DNA of 64,000 bases from Symsagittifera roscoffensis (taxonomy: Eukaryota > Xenacoelomorpha > Acoela > Convolutidae), in contig NC_087062.1 of the NCBI RefSeq assembly GCF_963678635.1, positions 53,266,473 through 53,330,472 of the forward strand, given 5' to 3'. Shown piece by piece: positions 33,350 to 43,179 of the stretch. The stretch's first letter is position 1; each line of letters opens with the position of its first letter. A program made the position numbers and the translations under genes. The notes under the pieces are model-generated. The model was not told where the DNA came from. It made no database searches and worked only from the letters and a program-made list of their open reading frames with translations.

Positions 33350-35788
33350 TCAATTCACTTCTTGTTTGAAAAATTCACATTTTGATAGTTTCAGTGCCAA
33401 GTTTTCCGCATCCAATTTCTTTAATACTGCTTCTACTAGATTGGCATGTTCGATTTCACTTCCCTTTGACACAATAAGTATGTCATCCAGAAAACAGAAC
33501 GTGTTTTTAGCGTGATTGATGGTTCTATCCATAGCCTTTTGAAATTCAGCTGGCATATCTGCTAGTCCGTAGAATCCTGTCAAGAATCTGTAAGTTCCGG
33601 TTGCTTTTCCGCCCACAATGTTAAAGTTGCATTGCCTAGCTGTATCCGCAGCTAATTTTAGTTGACTGTACGCATATTTCAAATCTAACACCGAAAAATA
33701 TAGCGTACCCTTTTTGTTTTCAGTTACAATCTGGCTTACCCCATCAATAAGTTCATCTACATTTGGCATTTGGTATTTGTTTTTGAACAATTGTCTATTG
33801 ATTGGTTTCGCGTCCATTGCCAATTTTATTGAGTCGTCCTTCTTTACTGTTATCACAATCGGGGCGATAAAGCAATCACTTGTACACTTATCAAGTTTTG
33901 TTATATGACCTTCTGTCAATAACTTCTCGATTTCTTTTTCGACTTTATTTTGTATATGAATTGGGATTCTTCTCCCCTTTTCTTGTATCGGACATAGTGG
34001 GTATTTGAATTTTGAACTGACGATGTGGTTTTTAGAAATGCCTTGCCTTTCGAATAAGTTCTTAAATTTATTTAAAAATATTTCTTTCCAACCTTCCGAC
34101 TGCTCGCACATGAGCACGTCAAACCTGGTGAGTTCTTTTGGCGCTGTTCTTTGTGTAGTCACTATTCCCACTTGTCCTTGCAAGTCTAATCCCATGATGC
34201 ATCTAGTTTTTCGCTCTGATACCAGAAAGGTTGCGCCCTTAACTTCCCAGCCCGCTGACCTCAGATTGGTTTTTAGGGCTCCCAGGATACTGATCGGTTG
34301 TTTGTTGTAGTCCACAAATTTTGTTTGTAAGTTCAATTTGTCAGACGGTATGAATCTCACTTTGTTTGATTTTTCCATGATTTCTTTCGTCGTTGCCCAG
34401 TTAAGAAATGAAACAGGACTACCAGTATCCACTGTTAGCTGAATAATCTGGTTATCTATTCGTACCATAGCCTTTAGTGACTTTACGCGGTTCAATGTTG
34501 GATCTCGAATAGAGTCTATTTTCTGAACTCTAACCACTTTTCCGTTTGTTTCTTTTCTCATCTCATTTATTCGATCTTTCACATATTTTGAAACTCGTTC
34601 ATTTTCCGGTTGTTGAGTTTGTATCAACATGACTTCAAATTCACTACAGGACCCAACACCTTCACTGATCTGGTCGCATTCCACTATCGATTCTTCCGAA
34701 TCTTCCGCAACTTCACTTACTTGTTGTGATCTGCACATTTTAGCGAAATGATTTGGTTTACCACAGTTTTTACAGTCCTTTCCCATCGCTGGACAATTTT
34801 TTAGGTGTCCTTGTTCAAACGTCCTTCCACATCTATTACATGGTTTTGTTTTCGTGTTTTGATTTTTGTTATTATTCTGTCTGTTATTATTTTCTCTTCT
34901 ATTTGGAGTTTTGGTTTTCCCCCCCAAATTTCGAACTGCCATTACAGGTTCCTGTTTTATTCTTACACCCGATGTGTAATTGCTACTTGATCCTCCTGCC
35001 GCCGCAGCATTAGTCTTTTGAAATGCCATTGTGGTTAACTTGCTATGTTCGAATTTTATAGCCCTTTTTAGAACTTCCTCTGGATCCAGGGTTTCGAATG
35101 TCAACGTGTCCTGTAATGTCATGTTCTTCATCTTCGAGATGAACAAGTCTCGCACTATTTCATTTTCCAATGTTCCTAGTTCTGATCGGGCTGCTTGAGC
35201 AGTTAACGCTGCGTGGAATGATTCCAGAGATTCTCCAGGTTCTTGCATTCTCGTAAATAACTTGTATCTCTCGTATGTTACACATTTCACTTTTTGAAAC
35301 GAGACTTCTGCCAACTCTGTTACTTCTCTGAACGTCATTTTCGATATTTCTGCGTGCGGATTCTTTTGTAGGCATCTTTTCTTTCCCTCAGTGCCCAAAG
35401 ATAGAAATAGTCGTGACACCAGTTTCTTTTGTACTTCGTTGTAGAAGACATTATGTCCGACTCGTGGGCCTCTTGTTCTTTTCTCTTCGTTCTCCAATGC
35501 TACTCTGTCTCTAGCTAGTTTATCTCTAAGAATTCTGGCGTTCCTCGCATCTTCGTTCTCCCCATCCCTGGGCGTTTCCGGGCGTGGTGGTGGTTCCTCT
35601 AATATGTCTTTTGGTTCTTCCAAAATAATCTCTGGGTTCACATTTTCTTTGACCGTAACCGCCATGAGAAATTGTTCGAACCAGATTTTAAATTGCCACG
35701 GAGGGTCTAGATTCGCTGATGCCCAAAATACCGGGATTCCCATATCCGTTCTGTTGTCTTGAGCTGCGAATCCTGCTGGGTGCGCCAT
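33350..35788 (-). pseudogene. Gypsy gag-protease-RT polyprotein, truncated by TGA
   Basis: 812 residues. The gag part runs to about residue 355 and has two zinc knuckles (C317-X2-C320...H328...C332; C339-X2-C342-X4-H347-X4-C352). The aspartic protease has DTGS at 454-457. RT runs from about 600 with SVLDLKYAY (699-707) and FLDD (766-769) where most gypsy elements have YxDD. It stops at TGA at the point where RT normally continues into LGH, so the thumb is lost. The ATG spans the last base of the 5' LTR and the first two bases of the primer-binding site. The next Met, residue 16, could be the start instead. The polyprotein would package RNA, mature itself and copy RNA to DNA. Confidence 0.9.
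35771..35787 (-). promoter_or_regulatory. Gypsy primer-binding site
   Basis: On the minus strand TGGCGCACCCAGCAGGA starts immediately after the 5' LTR. On the plus strand the same bases look like the 3' end of a tRNA ending in CCA with T-stem CCTGC. I cannot assign the tRNA species. The site is also protein-coding, because the gag ATG overlaps the LTR edge. Confidence 0.8.
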
Positions 35789-36046
35789 GTGATATGCGTT
35801 GCGATATCAAATTGAAAACAAGTTGGAATTCAATACTGTATTCTGAATATTGAATTTAGATTTTCTCTTTTCTTTGTTTTCTTATGTACTGAGAGATAGA
35901 TCATTGTTAAGTAATCTGATCTCTCACTTAGTGTCAGTGTCATCACTTATGTATGACCTTGAGCGTACCATAAAATAATGATTTAACACCAGAGGTTGGC
36001 TGTACATACGTATAATAAATACTGCTACTGCAGTAGCGGTATGACA
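35788..36046 (-). repeat. Gypsy 5' LTR
   Basis: 259 bp, matches 29218-29476 at all but three positions. It carries the element's promoter. CTGCTACTGCAGTAGCGG (about 36021-36038) holds a perfect palindrome near the LTR edge. Confidence 0.95.
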
Positions 36047-36535
36047 GTAAGTTATCTCATTTAGCAAGTTTTTCTCATATGGAATTTTGCTCCATCAAAA
36101 TCAAGACAAAGATGTACAAATTTTGATCTCTAACTTAAAAAATAAATTACAAAAGTTTGCCTTGGTTTTCAGTCGTTTATTTGTCATCGCATTTTTGCGT
36201 GTTTTCGCAAGTTTTTCGAAGCTTTGCAAGTTCTTCAAATTTTTCTCAGCAGTTGATCTGGTTGTTCTGGCGTAGTTTTAGATTGACTAAAAAACCAACA
36301 ATGGTCGGTTTTGAGCTAGAACTTTGGATCTAAGCTTTGCTAAATTTTTGAATAAAAAACCAAAATTGGAGGTTGGACAAATTTGTTTTTTTTAAAGGTA
36401 AAATTCATCATTATATTTCTATAGGTAAGATATAAAAAAAGTTTTGTCTTTAGACAAAATTTGCATAATTTGAGAAAAAGCTCGTAGTTTTTGTTTTAGC
36501 CGGTTAATGCAAATCAGCGTTGCAGCCACCTTGTA
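36047..36535. repeat. 1.97 kb tandem duplication, unit 2, right part
   Basis: Resumes with the target duplication GTAAG and matches 27246-27735 closely, ending in GCAGCCACC. Past 36535 the sequence is unique. Confidence 0.92.
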
Positions 36536-38000
36536 GAATTTGACAAAAATATTTCTGATAAAGCAAACCAAAAAATCTTTGCGTCACGTATTAAAAAATA
36601 TCAGCAGTTCCTGAAAAACAAGTTTGAGACAATGAAAAGTAGTGTTGAATTTTTTCGAACTCTTAAAACTTAGTATATAAAAGAGTTTTTATTGGGTCAA
36701 TTTTTTTTGTGCTTTTTGATATTATCAAGATATTATTAGCAGCTTTTTATTGTTTTAACTTGCTTGCTATCTTGGAACAATTAATCAGGAAAAGTAGGAG
36801 TATAACAACGAGTATTTAGGTTTTGAAATTTCTCAAAAAAAAAGTTTACATGCATTTTCAGGATCACGTAAAAATTAGTTCCGGAAAAAAAAGAAGTTTT
36901 GCTTCTCTATTTGAACATCGTACTTTGAAAAAAAATCCCAACAAAAAAACTTTGAGAAACAAAGTGGAAAAATGACCATTGCTTTTTGAGTTTTCTGTGA
37001 AAGTTTTTTTTTATGGTTTTTTTTTGAAAATCTTGCAAAAGTATCCCGAAAAAAGTGCCTTTTATGGGTACGCTGCCCATCAAGAGTTCGACCACCTGGT
37101 CAGCCAAAGGTACGATCTTCTGTTATCGGTACCACTTTGCATCCATACTTAGCAGACCGATTCTATTTTTCTCAAGGCGAACTTAACGCCTATGAGTACT
37201 AATTTTGAGAGGGGACCGCGCGCCAAGAAAAAACGGTTTTTAATCAAAATTTTTAAAATTGCATTAAAACAACGTCTTCGGCTTGTTTTTTTTGTTCATA
37301 ATTAATTTTTGCTGCGGTGCAGTAGTTTTGCTCAAAATAGGATCTTTATTTTGTTTTAAGAGAGCCCTGAAAATCCAATTGCTTGAAGGGAACCAAAAGA
37401 GGTCGACAAAATAAAGACAAAGTGTTTTGAAAATCAGTCTCCCCCCTCAAAAAATGATGGATCCTAGATCTCCAAAAGAATAAGCATTCGGTTTAAAAGT
37501 TTTTTACCTGGAAAATTCCAGAAAAAGACGCATTGCATCTCGTTTTCAATTTTTCTGTGCAACGCCTACTTTGAGAAATTCAGAAAAAGCTTCATATGTT
37601 GTATTCGAAATTTTACTGTATGTTATCAGAAACAAGATCCAAGGAAAAATACGCTTTGCATTTCATAATTCTGACCCAATTTTGGGCACTTTAGGAAAAA
37701 ATTTCCCTCAAAATTGACCTTTATCAGCCACCAAAATATACTTCGAAACATTTGATCGTCTGTCGGCCGAACATGGATGTTAAATTATGCCAAAAAGGAT
37801 TATGCCCTTCTCAGTGGCGAATAGGTCAAAATTCTGAAAAAGCCCTCCCTCCTGAAAACCACCCCTGTCTCATATTCAACCAATTTAGAAGTTTAAATTA
37901 AGATAATCTCAGAAAAAAAAATGAAGCTTTTTGAAGTTCTTGGAAACAAGAAAGAATTCCAGAAAACAGGAAGCTTTGCTTCTCTTTTATATTCAAGTTT
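36536..38000. other. AT-rich non-coding DNA with diffuse repeats
   Basis: No gene is visible. Short phrases recur with decay (CCAGAAAAAGACGC, TTCAGAAAAAGCTTC, TTTGCTTCTC), hinting at a very degenerate repeat like those nearby. A slightly GC-richer patch at 37066-37110 has no frame support. Confidence 0.4.
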
Positions 38001-38470
38001 TAAATTTCACATAAAATGAAATGCCGCAAAGAAAATAAGCGGCATTCTGTCTCGTATGCAAGTTTTTGAAAGTCTTGAATTCCAGAAGAGATGAATAAGG
38101 CTTACGTCTGGTCTAGGAAGTTTTCAATAGTAATTTTCAGAAAAGAATAATTTTGGCATATCGTTTGATTGTTTTTGAATTTCTCAAAAATCTGCTTTGA
38201 AAAAATGTTTACTAATTGGCATAACCTTTGCTTTTTGGAACCAAAATTTTGACTGCAAAGAAAAATGAGCGGCATTCTGTCTCGTATGCAAGTTTTTTGA
38301 AATTTTTGAATTCCAGAAAAGATGAATAAGGTTCATGTCTGGTATAGGAAGTTTTCAGAAGTAAATTTCAGAAAAAAAACAATTGCACATCGCGTTTGAT
38401 TGCTTCTGAATTTCTCAATCAACATCAAAAATATTTTGTTAGTTAATTGGCTTAACGTTTTCTTTTAAAA
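38001..38470. repeat. 230 bp tandem duplicate
   Basis: GCGGCATTCTGTCTCGTATG at 38039 recurs at 38269. Each is followed by a matching ATTCCAGAA(G/A)AGATGAATAAGG and GGAAGTTTTCA, about 80 percent alike. Non-coding. Confidence 0.8.
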
Positions 38471-38879
38471 TCCAAAATTTTCAGCCAAATTAAGATGTAA
38501 TCAGACTCCAGTTCGCCTATCTTTTTTGGCTTTTTTAAAGTTATCTCTTGAAATTATAGTGGTAACAGATATGAAGGCTCAAATTAAATGGTAAGTTTGT
38601 ACACACATTTTTTCACTGTCAATGAAGATTTGGACCGAGAAGAGATTTCCAAATTTTTTGACACTTCATGGCACTTTTGCTTATTTAGTTTAGTTTTCGA
38701 AGATTTCTATAATACTTTTTCAATGTTAAATGCTATTTTTAGCTAAAAGCTGAGCAATCAATTACTTTACTCGTATTTGAACTTAAAAGACAAGCTAATT
38801 AATATCATCAATGTAAAATGCAACCAGCCTACTGCAAAAACAAAACATTTAGGTCACTCTAATTGTTTCTCACTCTCAG

Positions 38880-39233
38880 CGTTATCTTTATTGGTAGGTG
38901 TATTTCGGAGCATTTCGCTGCAAGAAACCTACTGATTTGTATTTCTTTGGTGGGTTCTGTCTACGGAACTTTTGGATGGGGAGTCCGACCTGAAAATGTT
39001 CTTGATACTCCAAACACCTGTGACAAAATAGAATTGGAAAACACTTTCAATTGGGCTGACGAGGAAATAAGCTCAGTGTATGTTTGCGAGAACGGCTACA
39101 TGAGTTTGGGCGATACGGAACCCGAGATTCTTTCCTCTTCGAGTGATTTGTCCAGCTTGAACACTACTATAATAGCACCGGCTCTCATTGAGAACGTTTT
39201 CGTGCCCGGAGGAGGAAGCCCATATTATTCAGT
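38880..39233 (+). CDS. NIDO-domain (nidogen-like) extracellular protein, N-terminal exon
   Basis: The frame reads through LLICISLVGSVYG, which looks like the core and cleavage region of a signal peptide, into the start of a nidogen-like domain (WGVRPENVLDTP, ISSVYVCENGYMSLGD, IIAPALIENVF, SPYYSV). NIDO domains are extracellular modules of nidogen, tectorin, mucin-like and mesh-type proteins. There is no in-frame ATG before the domain, so the start codon must be in an upstream exon; TTTCTCACTCTCAG at 38866-38879 is the candidate acceptor. The donor is placed at CAGT/GTACTA (39234) because it leaves phase 2, which joins 46609 cleanly. A stop follows at 39277, so the exon must splice before that. 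The start edge is uncertain. Confidence 0.62.
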
Positions 39234-40485
39234 GTACTATGACTACCCTGAAAAAAAACACAGATCAGGCTTAAATTAACGGCACAAATCACACTCTCCT
39301 CTGCAAAATGATGAGCGTGCAAAAATAAAACGACGGCCTCAAAGAAAGGCCTGCTATCTAAAACGGCCTTCTTTCGACTGACGTCGATCAGGTTTAGTGT
39401 GTGTCAAGTTCTGTGAGTGTAAGTATAGTTAAATTATGCAAAGCGGACTGCAGGCCTTGTAAAAATTACTTAAGCAGGCCTTTCTTAAGAAAGTACAGTC
39501 CTAAAAATATACAGTTCTGCGGAAAAAAGCACGGATAATTTGCAAGGATTGAGCATATTTTTGCCAATATTAGTGTTTTTGGTGGCACTCCCATCGCAAT
39601 TTTACCCGCCGACTTTTTTCAATTTGTTGAATTTTTCTGTGGGCGTTTTAGTTTTCCAGCGTCAAATTTTTCAAGCGACATGAATAAAAGCAAGAAAAAA
39701 CCAATAATTTTTTTGACTTAGCAGAGTATACTTTAAATTATTTATTTTTAAAATTTTGGAGACTATTTGTACAAATACTTTTCTGGTTTTCCAAATTTCT
39801 CTAATTACGATAAACTTCTGTGGGTTTCTGCTATTTTGAGTTTGAGCTTTTTCATGAGGTAATTATGCGGGATTATGCGCTCTATGTTTATGCGAAGCAT
39901 GATTCATGTCGCTCAAAAAATAGTTGCGTTACCAAATGGTTTGCATTTCGACAGCCTTCATTCTTACGCTTGCAATTTGTAAGCGTTATCAAACTGGACT
40001 ATAGACTCTTTTTTTTCTTGTTAACAAAAAGTTTAACAAAATCAGTTGAATCAGATAGCTCGACTGTTAGCCACAGCCACAGCCAAAAGTAGCTGATAGG
40101 AACAGAACAGAATGCCTGTCAACTGATTTTTTTGGAGAATATCTGCCTTTTAAATGGCAGTTTCATTCGAATTTTTTTTTTGGTTGTAAATCAACTCATG
40201 TTTTTAGTTTTTTTTTCGCTTTTTTCACTCAAAGGTTTTTTCCTCTTAAATGTTTTCGGCTGATGCATATATCAGTTTAGTTGCCTGCTAATTTGTTTGT
40301 ATGAAGCACCAAATTTTTTAGATTGTTTTTGTGCTTACGAGAGGGTAGTTGGGAGGGGGGGTAAAACTTAAGAATTTTTTATTGGCTCAAAACGTTTTAT
40401 AGCTCAGTTTTTTTTCGGCTCAACAGTTGTCTGCATAAGTTTTGTCTGCTCAGTAAACTTTTTTTCTAATGCTTATTTAACACTG

Positions 40486-40488
<3 letters not shown>
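39234..40488. other. NIDO gene intron with no clear features
   Basis: AT-rich. The stretch 39300-39490 is richer in GGCCT phrases (GGCCTCAAAGAAAGGCC, AAGCAGGCCTTTCTT) that can fold on themselves. A decayed hairpin motif (TATGCGAAGCATGA) lies near 39888. No coding sequence is supported. Confidence 0.4.

Positions 40489-40519
<31 letters not shown>
40489..40519. repeat. (GT)n microsatellite at the LINE 3' end
   Basis: About 15 GT repeats. On the minus strand it reads (AC)n and directly follows the LINE fragment's 3' end, so it is likely the element's tail, possibly expanded since insertion. Confidence 0.9.
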
Positions 40520-40520
<1 letters not shown>

Positions 40521-41300
40521 CTGGAGCCCTTTTATTGACTTCTATTGATGGGGGGGGCACCGCGAGGTGCCCTTCGAGCCTCACGAAGCTCAAGATTTCG
40601 TCCCAGGAAACACAAGATGTAATGAAGTGCTCCACTGATTACTCTTCTTGGTTGCAATTCTCGCAGATTGGGTCCGGAACAAGGTCGAACCTGTGTTGAC
40701 TCTCGCGCAGGAAGCTGGCTCTGTTGGTTCTCAGTCTGTAGAGCGTTATTTCTTCTTCTCTGCTTCTGCTGACTGAGTGCGGCAAAGGTCTTCCTTCAGT
40801 GGCTCTTCGGTGGGTTGATGTTTCGGGTGTCAATTCTTCATAGATTCTTCGGTGTTTTTCCTCTCTGTTTGCGACAACATGCTCAAACAGGTTACCTTCT
40901 TCCGGGACTTCGTTCAGCCGTCTTCTTGCAATGCTGCGTCATTCAAGCCGGTGAGACTCTTCACCCTGGAATTCAGCCGGGGCCTGGGTCCAGGTGTTGT
41001 TAGCTCTTTCAGGTTGTGGTCGCCGAAGAACCTGGAGTATCTGTCGAGTAGGAGCGCTGCTTTTTCTTCCACCTCCATCCTGATCGGTGTTAGGTTTGCT
41101 TCTATCACCGCAGCTGCCAAAGGAGTGCCCGGGGGCGTACCAGTGATCAGCCTGGCTACTCTGTTGCTGGCTGTCTCAAATGTCTGGAGCGCTGTCTTCG
41201 AGATAAACGGTCCCCAGAATTCCAGAGCGTACAGACCACTGCTAGAGACACTGGCAGTTGTGTTTTTCTCTAAACTTACCCGCAATCCAGACAAACGTTT
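40520..41300 (-). pseudogene. 5'-truncated non-LTR retrotransposon (LINE), 3' part of ORF2
   Basis: On the minus strand the first segment (41294-40914) reads LYALEFWGPFISKTALQTFE, RVARLITGTPPGTPLAAAVI and PIRMEVEEKAALLL. This is the post-RT region of LINE polymerases. After a frame change, 40833-40639 reads SREEEITLYRLRTNRASFL and CENC, then, past a stop, VEHFITSC, the usual Cys/His end. The element lacks its endonuclease and RT core, so it is a 5'-truncated dead copy, as LINEs often are. It is notably GC-richer than its flanks. The clade is not certain. It sits antisense in the first visible intron of the NIDO gene. Confidence 0.75.
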
Positions 41301-42915
41301 GAAACGTTAATTTTTCAATTTTTTTTCAATGTTTTTTTTTTTCAATTCAACTTGCGTCTTTTCTTTTGAGCTAGCTGCAGTAGCATTTTTTGTTGTATCC
41401 CAAGTGGTGCGAAGCTCCGCTTTGCTTCTGTGTACTAGAAATTAGATCAAAATTGCTCGTGGGAGAAGGAGGACGCTGAAATTGCTCCGTTGAGAAATTC
41501 CTTGACTAAATTGGAAGTTTTCCGGTTGCATTGGATTCAAGTTATCTCGATTGCCTCAAAAGTCATTCAAAATTCGCCAATTTTGACACAAACTGATGGA
41601 CAGATAACCAAAAATTTTTTTTACAGACTTTTTGAAGCGTATTTTAAATGTGATCAAGACCTTTCGTATCAGAGCAAAACTCCCTTGGTTGCTCCCCTGC
41701 CCTTGAAATTGTTTTTTGGTGCAACGTTTTCCTTTTTTGTAAATCTTCCCCTGCAAGCTTTGTAAAACAAACGACTTGAAGCATCCAATCACTTTTTAAC
41801 AAGAGTGCTCGCATCAGTTGTTGCAATTAATTGAAACTTTTTTATATTGCTAATTCACTTAAATCACCATCAATTTGGTGCGCTAAAAGCAAACAATAGG
41901 TTCCAAAAGATATTTCAACTTTTTATTTTTTTTGGTGTTATGCTTTAAAACCAATAGCAGAACTATTTTTCAATGAGCCAAATTTTATTACATTTGCAAT
42001 AAGCAAGGATATTTCAACCGGGTAAAATATTATTTCAACCCGTAAACAACTTTGTGGACAAGATTTCGCAGATGTCTTGCTTTGTTATAAACTTAGAATC
42101 GAAGTATCATCCAGCACATCTGGCGTAGAGGTAAAACACTTGGTGGAGTTAATTAAGATACCAAGTTTTTGAAAACGGCTTTTTAGTTGCATTTATTTTT
42201 TTAAAAATTCAAAAAAGTTTTCATATTTACGGAGTTATTATGGATGCAATGATTATGCTTGGGGTTAACACCTGTTATCAAAGGAATGATCTGTTTTTTG
42301 CTGGCAAATTATTCAACGAAATCACAAAATCTTTTTCTCAAATCTGCATTTTCTTTAATGCTGAAAATAATTGCGTTTCCAAACCCGTTTTTTTTTCACT
42401 AATTATTTTTATGTTGGTTTTAACTTTGCCAACTCTAGCTTGGTATAACTTATTTTTTGTTTTTTTCGTCTTCTCGGTTCGAACACTTTTCTAATCGACT
42501 TATTGACTTCATTTTGAGTCGTTGAATAAGCGAAACAAGTTGCCTAATTGTGTGAGTCTTTTGAGGGAGTAATTCAAAGTTATTTGAAACTTTTTAACTT
42601 GTCTTATGAAAATATTCGCTTTGGTTCAATGAGTCTGCTCAAAAACAGTCGAAGTCGTTTTCGCTTTGTTTCGATTGTCCCTCAATTTCCCTTTTTTAAA
42701 ATAAGTAACATATATTTAAAACAGTGAGATATGAGAATTTTAGTAGATCTAGTTTTTCTCGACAGTTTCATTTTTTTGTCTTAGCGGTTTTCTTTTATAC
42801 TCAAGGAAAGTCGTAATGCGCTATGGACACAACGTTTTAACTTTTTTTATCGAGCACAACGCTTAGGAGGATTAGATCAGAATATTTAAGAATAATTCAG
42901 AGCAACCATCAAGTG
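41301..42915. other. Intron DNA with hairpin motif copy and SINE-like A box
   Basis: The clearest copy of the dispersed hairpin motif (GGTGCGAAGCTCCGCTTTGC, 41395-41434) is here. Near 42118-42150 CATCTGGCGTAGAGGTAAAA is an A-box-like SINE head without a clear B box. No gene is visible. Confidence 0.45.
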
Positions 42916-43179
42916 CAATGTTTAAGAGGCGTTTAGGCAAGATTTTCACAATTTTCAACCACTCTAAAGTTTGGAATCCTCTCGAATTTTTAAAGTCTGG
43001 AATATTCCTTCAGCAAGAGGAACTTTATTCAATTTCATGGCTGGACCTTAAGTTTTCAATTTTTGTGCAAATTTTTGCGTTTATATTTTCAATTAAGTCT
43101 GAAATGAACCAATTAAAACTAGCAACCTCCCTGCTTAGAGAGAAAAAAACGTTTCGCGAACTAATTCAGTCTATGGAAG

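Larger units (their letters stand above)
29218..36046 (-). mobile_element. Ty3/gypsy-type LTR retrotransposon (6829 bp)
   Basis: This complete element is in minus orientation: 259 bp LTRs starting TG and ending CA, 5 bp target duplication GTAAG on both sides, primer-binding site, polypurine tract, and gag-protease-RT-RNase H-integrase in one reading frame of 2067 codons. The domain order with integrase last marks Ty3/gypsy. The LTRs differ at 3 of 259 positions, so insertion is fairly recent. The frame is broken by TGA at 33350-33352 and TAA at 32159-32161 with no frameshift, so this copy cannot make the whole polyprotein unless stops are read through. There is no envelope gene, though a long tail follows integrase. 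Confidence 0.95.
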
